Positions 8,106-15,910 of a DNA stretch of 18,426 bases are shown in pieces (the stretch's first letter is position 1; each line of letters begins with the position of its first letter). The notes under the pieces are model-generated. The model did not search any database. It was not told the origin of the DNA and was given only the letters and a program-made list of their open reading frames with translations. The stretch spans positions 1 through 18,426 of the forward strand of contig DRQI01000092.1 of assembly GCA_011330545.1 (NCBI GenBank). The letters run 5' to 3'. This DNA comes from Flavobacteriia bacterium (GTDB taxonomy: Bacteria; Bacteroidota; Bacteroidia; Flavobacteriales; Flavobacteriaceae). Both the position numbers and the translations under genes were made by a program.

Positions 8106-8504
8106 ATGTATACAGATCCTATAGCAGATTATTTAACAAGAATAAGAAATGCTGCAAAAGCAGGACATAGAGTGGTTGAGATACCGGCTTCTAACTTAAA
8201 AAAAGAAATTACGAAGATTTTATTCGATCAAGGATATATTTTAAGTTACAAGTTTGAAGAAAATAAAGTTCAAGATACTATTAAAATCGCTTTAAAATAC
8301 GATAAAGTAACAAAGCAACCCGTAATCAAAAGAATTCAAAGAGTTAGTAGGCCGGGTTTGCGTAAGTACACAAGTGCTTCAGATATGCCGAGGGTTTTAA
8401 ACGGACTTGGTATTGCCATCGTTTCAACATCAAGAGGTGTGATGACAAATAAACAAGCACGTCAAGAAAATGTGGGTGGCGAAGTTTTATGTAATGTATA
8501 TTAA
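8106..8504 (+). CDS. rpsH: Ribosomal protein uS8
   Basis: Primary 16S rRNA-binding protein uS8 of the platform, 132 residues; in E. coli it also represses the spc operon. It starts MYTDPIADYLTRIRNAAKAG (family form: T/S-D-P-I-A-D-x-L-T-R-I-R-N-A). The C-terminal RNA-binding part has RVSRPGLRKYTSASDMPRVL and IVSTSRGVMTNKQARQENVG, ending GEVLCNVY. The start is preceded by an A/T stretch with no Shine-Dalgarno. Twelve bases separate it from rplF. Confidence 0.98.
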   Translation: MYTDPIADYLTRIRNAAKAGHRVVEIPASNLKKEITKILFDQGYILSYKFEENKVQDTIKIALKYDKVTKQPVIKRIQRVSRPGLRKYTSASDMPRVLNGLGIAIVSTSRGVMTNKQARQENVGGEVLCNVY

Positions 8505-8516
8505 AAAGTTGTAGAG

Positions 8517-9059
8517 ATGTCAAGAATAGGAAATAATCCAGTCGCAATACCAGAAGGAGTAACTGTCGATTTTAAAGATGGTATGATTACCGTGAAAGGA
8601 AAATTGGGCGAATTAACACAAGAAATCAGTGAGATTAATGTGAAAAATGAAGACGGCAAAATCATAGTAGAACGCCCTTCAGATAGTAAAAACCACAAAG
8701 CAAAACACGGATTGTACAGAGCATTGATATACAATATGATGGAAGGTGTATCAAAAGGATGGACAAAAGAATTAGAATTGGTAGGAGTAGGATATAGAGC
8801 TAGTAACCAAGGCCAAAAATTAGATTTGGCACTAGGGTTTTCACATAATATCGTGTTGAATGTAGCTCCCGAAGTAAAAGTAGAAACCATCTCTGAAAAA
8901 GGAAAAAACCCAATAGTAAAACTAACATCTTTTGATAAACAATTAGTGGGGCAAGTAGCGGCAAAAATTCGCTCCTTCCGTAAACCCGAACCTTATAAAG
9001 GAAAAGGTGTGAAATTCGTTGGAGAAGAATTGAGAAGAAAAGCTGGTAAAACAGCATAA
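8517..9059 (+). CDS. rplF: Ribosomal protein uL6
   Basis: Large-subunit protein uL6, 180 residues, near the GTPase-associated centre, made of two related domains. It starts MSRIGNNPVAIPEGVTVDF; the second domain includes LELVGVGYRASNQGQKLDLA and LGFSHNIVLNVAP, and the end has RKPEPYKGKGVKFVGEELRR. Length is normal. The next gene, rplR, is unusually far away (100 bases) because of an A/T-rich tandem repeat. Confidence 0.98.
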   Translation: MSRIGNNPVAIPEGVTVDFKDGMITVKGKLGELTQEISEINVKNEDGKIIVERPSDSKNHKAKHGLYRALIYNMMEGVSKGWTKELELVGVGYRASNQGQKLDLALGFSHNIVLNVAPEVKVETISEKGKNPIVKLTSFDKQLVGQVAAKIRSFRKPEPYKGKGVKFVGEELRRKAGKTA

Positions 9060-9110
9060 TAGTAATTTGCGATTGTAGATTTTAGAAATAAGAATAAATA
9101 ATAGAAAATC

Positions 9111-9158
9111 ATAAATCGTAAATCAAATAAATCGTAAATCGAATAAATCGTAAATCAA
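9111..9158 (+). repeat. Three 16-bp tandem repeats just before rplR
   Basis: The unit ATAAATCGTAAATCAA occurs at 9111-9126, with one change (A to G) at 9127-9142, and again at 9143-9158. The rplR ATG starts at 9160. Upstream, GATTGTAGATTT (9071-9082) is complementary to AAATCGTAAATC inside each copy at 9 of 12 positions, with a 3-by-3 internal loop, so three alternative hairpins are possible. The block is very poor in G and C. Function unknown; simple slippage in an unconstrained spacer is the default explanation. Confidence 0.85.
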
Positions 9159-9159
9159 A

Positions 9160-9516
9160 ATGGCATTATCAAAGCTAGAAAGAAGACAAAGAATAAAGCA
9201 CAGAATCAGAAAAATTGTTTCTGGAGATGCTACTAGGCCTAGGCTTTCGGTATTTAGAAGTAATAAAGAAATCAATGCGCAACTAATAGATGACGTTGCA
9301 GGTACTACGATAGTTGCCGCTTCATCAAGAGAAAAAAGTATAGCCTCTAAAAAAGGAACAAAAATTGAAATTGCCGCCCTTGTCGGAAAAACATTAGCAG
9401 AAAAAGCCATCAAGGCAGGTATTGAAAATGTTGCTTTTGATAGAAATGGCTATTTATACCACGGCAGAGTTAAAGCATTAGCAGATAGTGCTAGAGAAGC
9501 AGGTTTAAAATTTTAA
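9160..9516 (+). CDS. rplR: Ribosomal protein uL18
   Basis: 5S rRNA-binding protein uL18, 118 residues. It starts [20 protein letters not shown] and contains [20 protein letters not shown] and [20 protein letters not shown], with the end AREAGLKF typical of the family. The ATG directly follows three 16-bp tandem repeats. Nine bases separate it from rpsE. Confidence 0.98.
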   Translation: MALSKLERRQRIKHRIRKIVSGDATRPRLSVFRSNKEINAQLIDDVAGTTIVAASSREKSIASKKGTKIEIAALVGKTLAEKAIKAGIENVAFDRNGYLYHGRVKALADSAREAGLKF

Positions 9517-9525
9517 TAAGAAATT

Positions 9526-10050
9526 ATGTATCAAAAATACGGAAACGTTGAAATAGTAAAACCAAGCGGTTTAGATTTAAAAGACCATTTGGTGGGAGTT
9601 CAAAGAGTTACCAAAGTAACAAAAGGTGGTAGAACATTTGGTTTTTCTGCAATTGTTGTTGTAGGTAATGAAAACGGAGTTGTAGGTCATGGCCTTGGCA
9701 AATCTAAAGATGTTGCCTCTGCAATTGCAAAAGCCATAGAAGATGCTAAGAAAAATTTAGTGAGAATTCCAATCATCAAAAAAACCTTGCCACATGAACA
9801 AAAAGGTAAATATGGTGGGGCTAAAGTATTTTTAAAACCGGCATCTCACGGTACAGGTGTGATTGCAGGTGGTGCAGTACGTGCAGTATTAGAATCTGTT
9901 GGAGTGCATGATGTATTGTCAAAATCTCAAGGGTCTTCAAATCCACATAATGTAGTAAAAGCTACTTTTGATGCACTGTTACAATTACGTGATGCTAATA
10001 CCATTGCCAAACAACGAGGAATTTCATTGCAAAAAGTGTTTAACGGTTAA
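9526..10050 (+). CDS. rpsE: Ribosomal protein uS5
   Basis: Small-subunit protein uS5, 174 residues, important for decoding accuracy and the mRNA entry channel. The N-terminal dsRNA-binding-like domain shows [20 protein letters not shown] and [20 protein letters not shown]. The C-terminal domain has [20 protein letters not shown] and [19 protein letters not shown]. It sits between rplR and rpmD at 9- and 11-base spacing, the usual spc order. Confidence 0.98.
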   Translation: MYQKYGNVEIVKPSGLDLKDHLVGVQRVTKVTKGGRTFGFSAIVVVGNENGVVGHGLGKSKDVASAIAKAIEDAKKNLVRIPIIKKTLPHEQKGKYGGAKVFLKPASHGTGVIAGGAVRAVLESVGVHDVLSKSQGSSNPHNVVKATFDALLQLRDANTIAKQRGISLQKVFNG

Positions 10051-10061
10051 TAAAGGGTATA

Positions 10062-10244
10062 ATGAAAAGAATTAGAGTAAAACAAGTGCGTAGCAAGATT
10101 CGGCGCCCTCAAGATCAAAAGAGAACATTAGAAGCGTTAGGATTGCGAAAAATGAACCAAGTAGTTGAGCATGATGCTACCCCAACAATACTTGGAATGG
10201 TGAACAAAGTAAAACACCTAATTTCTGTAGAAGAAGTTAAATAA
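10062..10244 (+). CDS. rpmD: Ribosomal protein uL30
   Basis: Small large-subunit protein uL30, 60 residues, the usual bacterial short form. The sequence has VKQVRSKIRRPQDQKRTLEA, LGLRKMNQVVEHDATPTILG and MVNKVKHLISVEEV, which are characteristic. Upstream is AAAGGGTATA, one of the few purine-rich pre-start segments in the cluster, though a poor Shine-Dalgarno match. rplO follows after eight bases. Confidence 0.98.
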   Translation: MKRIRVKQVRSKIRRPQDQKRTLEALGLRKMNQVVEHDATPTILGMVNKVKHLISVEEVK

Positions 10245-10252
10245 GATAATTT

Positions 10253-10705
10253 ATGGAATTAAATAACTTACGACCTGCAAAAGGTTCAGTTAAAAATAGT
10301 GGCAAGAGAATAGGCAGGGGCCAAGGTTCTGGTAAAGGAGGCACTGCAACAAGAGGCCATAAAGGAGCAAAGTCTCGTTCAGGATATTCTAAAAAGATTG
10401 GTTTTGAAGGAGGTCAAATGCCATTGCAAAGACGTGTGCCTAAATTCGGATTTAAAAATATAAATCGTAAAGAATACAAAGGTATTAATTTAGATGTATT
10501 ACAAGAAATGGTAGATAACGGTAGGATTAAAGATACCGTTACCTTAGATATTCTTGTTGAAAATCGTTTGGCTAATAAAAATGACCTGGTGAAAATTTTA
10601 GGCAGAGGCAAATTAAAAGCTAAATTAAATATTACGGTACATAAGTTTACTGCATCCGCTAAAGAAGCAATTGAAAAAGCAGGAGGCCAAGCAGTAACAT
10701 TATAA
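10253..10705 (+). CDS. rplO: Ribosomal protein uL15
   Basis: Large-subunit protein uL15, 150 residues, with a long glycine/arginine-rich N-terminal extension that threads into 23S rRNA: MELNNLRPAKGSVKNSGKRI, then GRGQGSGKGGTATRGHKGAK and EGGQMPLQRRVPKFGFKN. The globular C-terminal part includes VKILGRGKLKAKLNITVHKF and ends KAGGQAVTL. It precedes secY by 19 bases. Confidence 0.98.
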   Translation: MELNNLRPAKGSVKNSGKRIGRGQGSGKGGTATRGHKGAKSRSGYSKKIGFEGGQMPLQRRVPKFGFKNINRKEYKGINLDVLQEMVDNGRIKDTVTLDILVENRLANKNDLVKILGRGKLKAKLNITVHKFTASAKEAIEKAGGQAVTL

Positions 10706-10724
10706 AGATTATTACAACGTATAA

Positions 10725-12062
10725 ATGAAAAAGTTTATTAGTACCATACAAGATATTTGGAAAATTGAAGAGCTTAGAAATAAGATTATACTAACATTAG
10801 GTTTAATGGTAGTATATCGTTTGGCGGCGCAAGTTACCCTACCGGGTATAGACCCCGCGCAACTTTCGGCACTTCAAAATACTACCAAAAATAATAACCT
10901 GTTAGGGTTATTAAATGCATTTACCGGTGGTGCTTTTGCAAAAGCATCTGTAATGGCATTGGGTATTATGCCATATATCTCAGCCTCTATTGTAGTACAG
11001 TTGATGGGAATTGCCGTTCCTTACCTACAAAAATTACAAAAAGAAGGTGAAAGTGGTCGAAAAAAAATAAACCAAATTACACGATGGTTAACCATTGGTA
11101 TTCTATTATTGCAAGCACCTGCTTATATTGCAGGGTTGCCTGCATTAGGAATTCCACAAAGTGCGTTTTTATTAGGTACCGGTCCTGAATTTTGGATATC
11201 GTCTATGGTATTATTGACTACAGGTACCGTATTTGCCATGTGGTTAGGCGAAAGAATTACCGATAAAGGTATTGGTAATGGTATCTCATTATTGATAATG
11301 ATAGGTATTATTGCCAGATTGCCGGGAGTGTTTATGCAAGAGTTAACCTCAAGAACTACCCAATCAAACGGAGGTGCATTGATGATTTTGATTGAGGTAA
11401 TTATATGGCTAGTGGTAATTTTAGGAAGTGTATTGTTAGTAACGGCGGTTAGAAAAATTGCCGTACAATACGCAAGAAGGACAGTTGCAGGTAATATACA
11501 AGATGTTGCCGGCGCTAGGCAATACATTCCGTTAAAATTAAATTCATCAGGAGTAATGCCCATTATATTTGCACAGGCACTTATGTTTGTGCCACAATTA
11601 TTAAGCAGTGCAGAAAATGAGACGATAAAATCAATTGGTATTGCATTTGCAGATATGTTCGGCTTGTGGTATAATATTTTATTTGCCGTATTGATAATTA
11701 TTTTTAGTTATTTCTATACAGCAATTACAATACCCACGAATAAAATGGCAGATGATTTGAAAAGAAGTGGAGGGTTTTTACCGGGAATTAGGCCGGGTAA
11801 AGAAACTGCAGAATTTTTAGATACTATATTATCACGTATCACATTGCCAGGCTCTATTTTCTTGGCTTTGTTAGCTATTTTGCCCGCAATAATTGTAAAA
11901 GCAGGAGTACAACCCGGTTGGGCGATGTTTTATGGAGGAACCTCATTATTGATTATGGTGGGTGTAGCAATTGATACCATACAACAAATAAACTCACATT
12001 TATTAAATCACCACTATGATGGTTTGATGAAAACCGGAACCAAAAGAAAATCTGTAGCATAA
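10725..12062 (+). CDS. secY: Protein translocase channel subunit SecY
   Basis: Inner-membrane channel of the Sec translocon, which with SecE, SecG and SecA exports unfolded preproteins and inserts membrane proteins. It is 445 residues with ten hydrophobic segments by eye, starting around residues 19-36. Conserved motifs are [17 protein letters not shown] (residues 78-94), [17 protein letters not shown] (175-191) in the cytoplasmic region, and [15 protein letters not shown] before the last helices. The basic C-terminus ends [11 protein letters not shown]. It lies after rplO as in most bacteria. Two bases separate it from infA, with no adk or map between them, unlike B. subtilis. Confidence 0.98.
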   Translation: MKKFISTIQDIWKIEELRNKIILTLGLMVVYRLAAQVTLPGIDPAQLSALQNTTKNNNLLGLLNAFTGGAFAKASVMALGIMPYISASIVVQLMGIAVPYLQKLQKEGESGRKKINQITRWLTIGILLLQAPAYIAGLPALGIPQSAFLLGTGPEFWISSMVLLTTGTVFAMWLGERITDKGIGNGISLLIMIGIIARLPGVFMQELTSRTTQSNGGALMILIEVIIWLVVILGSVLLVTAVRKIAVQYARRTVAGNIQDVAGARQYIPLKLNSSGVMPIIFAQALMFVPQLLSSAENETIKSIGIAFADMFGLWYNILFAVLIIIFSYFYTAITIPTNKMADDLKRSGGFLPGIRPGKETAEFLDTILSRITLPGSIFLALLAILPAIIVKAGVQPGWAMFYGGTSLLIMVGVAIDTIQQINSHLLNHHYDGLMKTGTKRKSVA

Positions 12063-12064
12063 TT

Positions 12065-12280
12065 ATGGCAAAGCAACAAGCAATAGAACAAGACGGAACT
12101 ATAAACGAAGCATTATCAAATGCAATGTTTCGTGTCGAATTAGAAAACGGACATATAGTTACAGCACATATTTCAGGTAAAATGCGTATGCACTATATCA
12201 AATTATTACCCGGAGATAAAGTAAAATTAGAAATGAGCCCCTATGATTTAACAAAGGCTCGTATAACGTACAGATACTAA
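12065..12280 (+). CDS. infA: Translation initiation factor IF-1
   Basis: IF-1, 71 residues, a single OB (S1-like) domain that binds the ribosomal A site and assists IF-2 and IF-3. It starts [20 protein letters not shown] and contains [20 protein letters not shown] and [20 protein letters not shown], ending KARITYRY, all typical. It starts two bases after the secY stop and is followed by rpmJ after ten bases. Confidence 0.98.
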   Translation: MAKQQAIEQDGTINEALSNAMFRVELENGHIVTAHISGKMRMHYIKLLPGDKVKLEMSPYDLTKARITYRY

Positions 12281-12290
12281 ATTTGAAAAG

Positions 12291-12407
12291 ATGAAAGTTA
12301 GAGCATCCATAAAGAAAAGAAGTGCCGACTGCAAAATTGTTCGTAGAAAAGGCAGGTTATATGTAATTAATAAAAAAAATCCTAGATTTAAACAAAGACA
12401 AGGGTAA
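12291..12407 (+). CDS. rpmJ: Ribosomal protein bL36, zinc-free form
   Basis: The smallest large-subunit protein, 38 residues, read from ATG at 12291 to TAA at 12405-12407. It starts [20 protein letters not shown] and ends NPRFKQRQG, the family signature and exact family length. The canonical zinc ligands (Cys11, Cys14, Cys27, His33 in E. coli bL36) are Ser11, Cys14, Asn27 and Phe33 here, so it cannot bind zinc in the usual way; this is the C-minus type. It ends the infA-rpmJ pair before a 104-base structured gap. Confidence 0.96.
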   Translation: MKVRASIKKRSADCKIVRRKGRLYVINKKNPRFKQRQG

Positions 12408-12428
12408 GATAGATGTTGGTAATGAGGT

Positions 12429-12508
12429 GTTAGAGATTAGAAAATGGAAAGCCCAAATTTACACTAGCTAATCACTAACTACTAACTACTAACTACTAAA
12501 TACTAAAT
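12429..12508 (+). promoter_or_regulatory. Inverted repeat plus five 7-bp tandem repeats before rpsM
   Basis: GTTAGAGATTAG (12429-12440) pairs with CTAATCACTAAC (12468-12479) at 11 of 12 positions, enclosing a small hairpin (TGG 12445-12447 with CCA 12453-12455). The 3' arm runs into a tandem array of period 7: ACTAACT at 12474, 12481 and 12488, then ACTAAAT at 12495 and 12502. The rpsM ATG begins at 12512. CTAAC or CTAAA in each repeat could pair with the same upstream arm in shifted registers. In E. coli the uS4-controlled alpha-operon leader occupies this position; equivalence is inference only. Confidence 0.6.
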
Positions 12509-12511
12509 TAT

Positions 12512-12886
12512 ATGGCAAGAATAGCAGGTATAGACATACCAAAAAACAAAAGAGGCGTTATTTCATTAACTTATATCTATGGTATCGGTAGAAGTAGGGC
12601 TAAAGAAATTTTAGCAAATGCAAAAGTAGACGAAAGTACCAAAGTTCAAGATTGGACTGATGATGAGATTGGAAAAATTAGAGAACAAGTAGGTACCTAT
12701 ACTATAGAAGGAGAACTGCGCTCAGAAACCCAATTAAACATTAAACGATTAATGGATATTGGTTGTTATAGAGGAATCCGACATAGAATCGGGCTTCCGT
12801 TGAGAGGGCAAAGAACTAAAAATAACTCTAGAACCAGAAAAGGTAAAAGAAAAACAGTCGCTAATAAAAAGAAAGCAACTAAATAA
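12512..12886 (+). CDS. rpsM: Ribosomal protein uS13
   Basis: Small-subunit head protein uS13, 124 residues, forming inter-subunit bridges and touching P-site tRNA. It starts [20 protein letters not shown], then [20 protein letters not shown] (helix-hairpin-helix region), [20 protein letters not shown] and the end [20 protein letters not shown]. First gene of the alpha-operon segment, set off by a 104-base gap with repeats and an inverted repeat, so it may have its own control. Confidence 0.98.
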   Translation: MARIAGIDIPKNKRGVISLTYIYGIGRSRAKEILANAKVDESTKVQDWTDDEIGKIREQVGTYTIEGELRSETQLNIKRLMDIGCYRGIRHRIGLPLRGQRTKNNSRTRKGKRKTVANKKKATK

Positions 12887-12897
12887 AAAATAGATGT

Positions 12898-12952
12898 TAG
12901 TAATTAGTATCTAGTAATTAGATAGTAATTATCTAAAATTCAGATAATTTTG
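12898..12952 (+). promoter_or_regulatory. Repeats, alternative hairpins and a possible -7 box before rpsK
   Basis: TAGTAATTA occurs three times (12898, 12912, 12923). Two hairpins share an arm and exclude each other: TTAGATA 12918-12924 with TATCTAA 12930-12936, and AATTATCT 12927-12934 with AGATAATT 12942-12949. TAATTTTG at 12945-12952 matches the Bacteroidota -7 consensus TAnnTTTG exactly, but no TTG lies about 19 bases upstream, so a promoter is only possible. The sequence is very A/T-rich, which makes chance pairing likely. Confidence 0.35.
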
Positions 12953-12989
12953 TCTAACTATTAACTACTAAAATCTAAATACTAAAAAT

Positions 12990-13373
12990 ATGGCAAAAAC
13001 AAGTTCAAAAAAACGTAAAGTTGTTATAGATTCTATTGGTGAAGCACACATAAAAGCCTCATTCAATAATATAATTATCTCTTTAACAAATAAAAAAGGA
13101 GACGTAATTTCTTGGTCTTCTGCAGGTAAACAAGGCTTTAGAGGTTCTAAAAAGAACACCCCTTATGCTGCGCAAACAGCCGCTGAAGATTGTGCGAAAG
13201 TAGCCTATGAAGCCGGATTGAGAAAAGTAAAAGTATATGTTAAAGGGCCGGGTAATGGTAGAGAATCTGCTATCAGAACCATTCATAATGCAGGTATTGA
13301 AGTAACTGAGATTATTGACGTTACCCCATTACCGCATAATGGTTGTCGACCACCCAAAAGAAGAAGAGTTTAA
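12990..13373 (+). CDS. rpsK: Ribosomal protein uS11
   Basis: Small-subunit platform protein uS11, 127 residues, near the Shine-Dalgarno helix and the E site. It contains [60 protein letters not shown] and the conserved end [18 protein letters not shown]. Its ATG follows a 103-base A/T-rich gap with repeats. The next gene, rpsD, is 87 bases on, beyond a further predicted structure. Confidence 0.98.
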   Translation: MAKTSSKKRKVVIDSIGEAHIKASFNNIIISLTNKKGDVISWSSAGKQGFRGSKKNTPYAAQTAAEDCAKVAYEAGLRKVKVYVKGPGNGRESAIRTIHNAGIEVTEIIDVTPLPHNGCRPPKRRRV

Positions 13374-13395
13374 TACAATTATAATTTTTTTAATA

Positions 13396-13447
13396 AAGTA
13401 GGATATTAGATTATCGAAGGATAAGCCTTAATTCATAATCCCTACTT
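13396..13447 (+). promoter_or_regulatory. Candidate structured leader of rpsD
   Basis: In the rpsK-rpsD gap AAGTAGG (13396-13402) pairs with CCTACTT (13441-13447), with an alternative register that extends the helix and bulges a C. Inside, ATTAT (13410-13414) pairs with ATAAT (13435-13439), and AAGG (13417-13420) with CCTT (13426-13429) around an ATAAG loop. The three coaxial steps form one imperfect stem-loop ending 13 bases before the rpsD ATG. No T-run follows. uS4 is a known autoregulator in E. coli and B. subtilis, so this could be its site; unproven. Confidence 0.45.
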
Positions 13448-13460
13448 AAATAACTAAAAA

Positions 13461-14066
13461 ATGGCAAGATATACAGGACCAAAAAGTAAAATCGCCCGTA
13501 AATTTGGCGAAGCAATTTTCGGAGATGATAAATCTTTTGAAAAAAGAAATTTCCCTCCGGGGCAACACGGTAACAACAGGCGCCGCGGTAAAAAGTCTGA
13601 ATACGCTGTCCAGTTAATGGAGAAGCAAAAAGCAAAATATACCTATGGTATTCTAGAACGCCAGTTTAGAAACCTTTTCAAAAAAGCCTCTAAAAGTAAA
13701 GGTATTACAGGTGAAATCTTATTACAATTTTGTGAGTCAAGATTAGATAATGTAGTGTTCAGATTAGGCATTGCACCTACTAGAAGCGGAGCGCGCCAAT
13801 TGGTTTCACACCGTCATATCACTGTAAATGGAGAGATTGTAAACATACCGTCATATTCATTAAAAGAAGGAGATGTAGTGGGCGTTAGAGAAAAATCAAA
13901 ATCGCTAACGGCAATTGAAAGTTCATTAGCCAATAATAGTGCTGTGTATGAATGGTTAAATTGGAATCCGGATACCATGCAAGGAACCTTTGTAAAAGTA
14001 CCCGAAAGAATTCAAATTCCAGAAAATATTAACGAACAGTTTATTGTAGAACTATACTCTAAATAA
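13461..14066 (+). CDS. rpsD: Ribosomal protein uS4
   Basis: Primary 16S rRNA-binding protein uS4, 201 residues, which starts small-subunit assembly and affects decoding fidelity. It starts [20 protein letters not shown] and has [20 protein letters not shown] and [20 protein letters not shown]. The S4 RNA-binding domain (roughly residues 92-155) includes [20 protein letters not shown] and [17 protein letters not shown]. The N-terminus has no cysteines, so it is the zinc-free form. rpoA begins 21 bases after its stop. Confidence 0.98.
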   Translation: MARYTGPKSKIARKFGEAIFGDDKSFEKRNFPPGQHGNNRRRGKKSEYAVQLMEKQKAKYTYGILERQFRNLFKKASKSKGITGEILLQFCESRLDNVVFRLGIAPTRSGARQLVSHRHITVNGEIVNIPSYSLKEGDVVGVREKSKSLTAIESSLANNSAVYEWLNWNPDTMQGTFVKVPERIQIPENINEQFIVELYSK

Positions 14067-14087
14067 TTAAAGATAATAGCAAAACTT

Positions 14088-15080
14088 ATGGCAATTTTAA
14101 ATTTTCAAAAACCAGATAAAGTTATAATGATAGATTCTACCGATTTTGAAGGTAGATTTGAATTCAGACCGTTAGAACCCGGATATGGTTTGACGATAGG
14201 AAATGCATTACGAAGAGTGCTGTTATCCTCTTTAGAAGGATATGCAATTACATCTTTAAGGATTGAAGGAGTAGAACATGAATTTTCTACAATCAAAGGA
14301 ATCGTTGAAGACGTAACCGAAATTATTTTAAATTTAAAACAAATACGTTTTAAACAACAAATAGAAGATACAGACAATGAAACCGTAACTGTAACTATTT
14401 CAGGGCAAGAACAAATGACCGCAGGAGATTTCCAAAACTTTATTTCAGGTTTTCAAGTATTAAATCCTGATTTGGTTATCTGTAATTTAGAGAAAACAGT
14501 AAAATTAGACCTCGAATTTACGATAGAAAAAGGAAGAGGCTTCGTATTGTCTGAAGAGAATAAAAAAGCCAATGCCCCATTAGGAACCATTTTTACAGAT
14601 GCTACTTTTACCCCTATTAAAAATGTAAAATATGCAATAGAAAACTATAGGGTAGAGCAAAAAACCGATTATGAAAAATTAATTTTCGATATTGTAACAG
14701 ACGGCTCTATCAACCCGAAAGAAGCATTGACAGAAGCGGCAAAAATATTGATTCATCACTTTATGTTATTCTCAGATGAGAGAATTACCCTAGAGGCTGA
14801 TGAGATTGCACAAACAGATTCTTATGATGAAGAATCACTTCACATGAGACAATTGTTGAAAACCAGATTGATAGATATGGATCTTTCTGTAAGGGCGCTA
14901 AACTGTTTAAAAGCAGCAGAAGTAGATACCTTAGGAGATTTAGTGTCTTTCAATAAAAATGACTTGATGAAATTCAGAAATTTCGGTAAAAAATCATTGA
15001 CAGAATTAGATGAGTTAGTCAACATGAAAGGATTGTCTTTCGGAATGGATTTAAGCAAATACAAATTAGATAAAGAATAG
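14088..15080 (+). CDS. rpoA: DNA-directed RNA polymerase subunit alpha
   Basis: RNA polymerase alpha, 330 residues, whose dimer nucleates assembly of beta and beta'. The N-terminal domain (to about residue 235) shows [20 protein letters not shown] and [20 protein letters not shown]. After a linker, the C-terminal domain (about 255-325) has [20 protein letters not shown] and [16 protein letters not shown]. Arg269 corresponds to Arg265 of E. coli, the main UP-element DNA contact, so the DNA-binding surface looks intact. It sits between rpsD and rplQ as in most bacteria. Confidence 0.98.
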   Translation: MAILNFQKPDKVIMIDSTDFEGRFEFRPLEPGYGLTIGNALRRVLLSSLEGYAITSLRIEGVEHEFSTIKGIVEDVTEIILNLKQIRFKQQIEDTDNETVTVTISGQEQMTAGDFQNFISGFQVLNPDLVICNLEKTVKLDLEFTIEKGRGFVLSEENKKANAPLGTIFTDATFTPIKNVKYAIENYRVEQKTDYEKLIFDIVTDGSINPKEALTEAAKILIHHFMLFSDERITLEADEIAQTDSYDEESLHMRQLLKTRLIDMDLSVRALNCLKAAEVDTLGDLVSFNKNDLMKFRNFGKKSLTELDELVNMKGLSFGMDLSKYKLDKE

Positions 15081-15090
15081 ATTTTTTTAC

Positions 15091-15118
15091 AAAAAATAAA
15101 TTCTAAAAAATAAATTTC
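15091..15118 (+). repeat. Two 14-bp tandem repeats before rplQ
   Basis: AAAAAATAAATTCT (15091-15104) is followed directly by AAAAAATAAATTTC (15105-15118), differing only in the last two bases, within the 71-base rpoA-rplQ gap. The rplQ ATG is at 15152. A short palindrome, AAACT-TGA-AGTTT, lies between. I see no promoter or terminator in the gap. Confidence 0.6.
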
Positions 15119-15151
15119 AAATTCCAAACTTGAAGTTTAAATAATTAAGAA

Positions 15152-15634
15152 ATGAGACACGGTAAGAAATTTAATCACTTAGGGAGAAAAACAGCGCATA
15201 GAAAAGCGATGTTAGCAAATATGGCATGTTCATTAATAGAACACAAACGCATCAATACAACAGTTGCGAAAGCAAAAGCTGTAAGACAATTTGTTGAGCC
15301 ATTAATTACAAAGTCAAAATCTGATACTACCCATAATAGAAGAGTTGTATTTAGTTATTTGAGAAATAAATATGCCGTTACCGAACTATTTAGGGAAGTA
15401 GCAACAAAAGTGGCTGACAGGCCGGGAGGTTATGTAAGAATTATAAAACTAGGTAATCGATTGGGTGATAATGCCGATATGGCAATGGTTGAGTTGGTTG
15501 ACTATAACGAACTGTACAATCCAAATGGCAAGAAGAAAAAGTCTACACGTAGGAGAAGGGGCGGTAAGAAAAAAGCAACCACTGTACCTCCTGTTTCAGT
15601 AGCAGAAAAGAAAACTTCCGACGAAGAAGAATAA
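15152..15634 (+). CDS. rplQ: Ribosomal protein bL17 with C-terminal extension
   Basis: Large-subunit protein bL17, 160 residues against 127 in E. coli. The conserved core is [58 protein letters not shown] and [20 protein letters not shown]. From about residue 124 there is an added tail: first strongly basic ([20 protein letters not shown]), then neutral and finally acidic (KKTSDEEE). Such tails occur in Bacteroidota bL17; the role is not known to me. It is the last gene of the ribosomal cluster, followed at once by a strong terminator. Confidence 0.98.
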   Translation: MRHGKKFNHLGRKTAHRKAMLANMACSLIEHKRINTTVAKAKAVRQFVEPLITKSKSDTTHNRRVVFSYLRNKYAVTELFREVATKVADRPGGYVRIIKLGNRLGDNADMAMVELVDYNELYNPNGKKKKSTRRRRGGKKKATTVPPVSVAEKKTSDEEE

Positions 15635-15660
15635 AGAATAACATATTCTACACAATATTA

Positions 15661-15696
15661 AAAAGGGATAAACTATTTTCAGTTTATCCCTTTTTT
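15661..15696 (+). terminator. Intrinsic terminator of the ribosomal cluster
   Basis: Bases 15661-15674 pair perfectly with 15681-15694 (14 bp including a GGGATAAACT/AGTTTATCCC core) around the loop ATTTTC, with a T-run over 15691-15696. It lies 27 bases after the rplQ stop. The A-run on the left arm may also let it act on the other strand. This ends the transcript that includes rpoA-rplQ. Confidence 0.95.
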
Positions 15697-15710
15697 AGTT
15701 TATTGTCAAG

Positions 15711-15901
15711 TTAAAGGTCAAACCAAGATTATGCAATAGAGTTACGTTATGAGTTAGGAAAGCGCAGTAAAATAGGGTGTTTTACTACATTAAGCGTAGT
15801 ACTGCTACGCTTAATTTTGAAAACGCAGTGAAACGACCTATTTTGCAGTGATTTCTGAACGGAATAGGAAGTCCATTGCATAATCTGGGGATAAACTTTA
15901 A
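15711..15901. mobile_element. MITE-like 191-bp imperfect palindrome
   Basis: The two ends, 15711-15737 and 15875-15901, are inverted repeats matching at 22 of 27 positions, with the inner 12 bases (AGATTATGCAAT / ATTGCATAATCT) perfect. Inside, 15769-15776 pairs with 15837-15844, 15779-15785 with 15828-15834 (one G-T), and the tip is a perfect 10-bp stem, 15790-15799 with 15805-15814. The flanks carry only a possible 2-bp AG duplication. There is no transposase gene. Terminal inverted repeats plus an almost fully palindromic body suggest a non-autonomous transposable element or remnant. It could also be a dispersed REP-like repeat. Confidence 0.6.
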
Positions 15902-15910
15902 AGAGTCTCT

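Noticed and set aside
9111..9158. CRISPR-like array
   Set aside because: Units are contiguous 16-mers with no spacers, A/T-rich, and no cas genes are present.
12063..12064. Missing map and adk between secY and infA as a deletion
   Set aside because: The two-base junction is clean, and gene orders without these genes are usual in this group as far as I recall.
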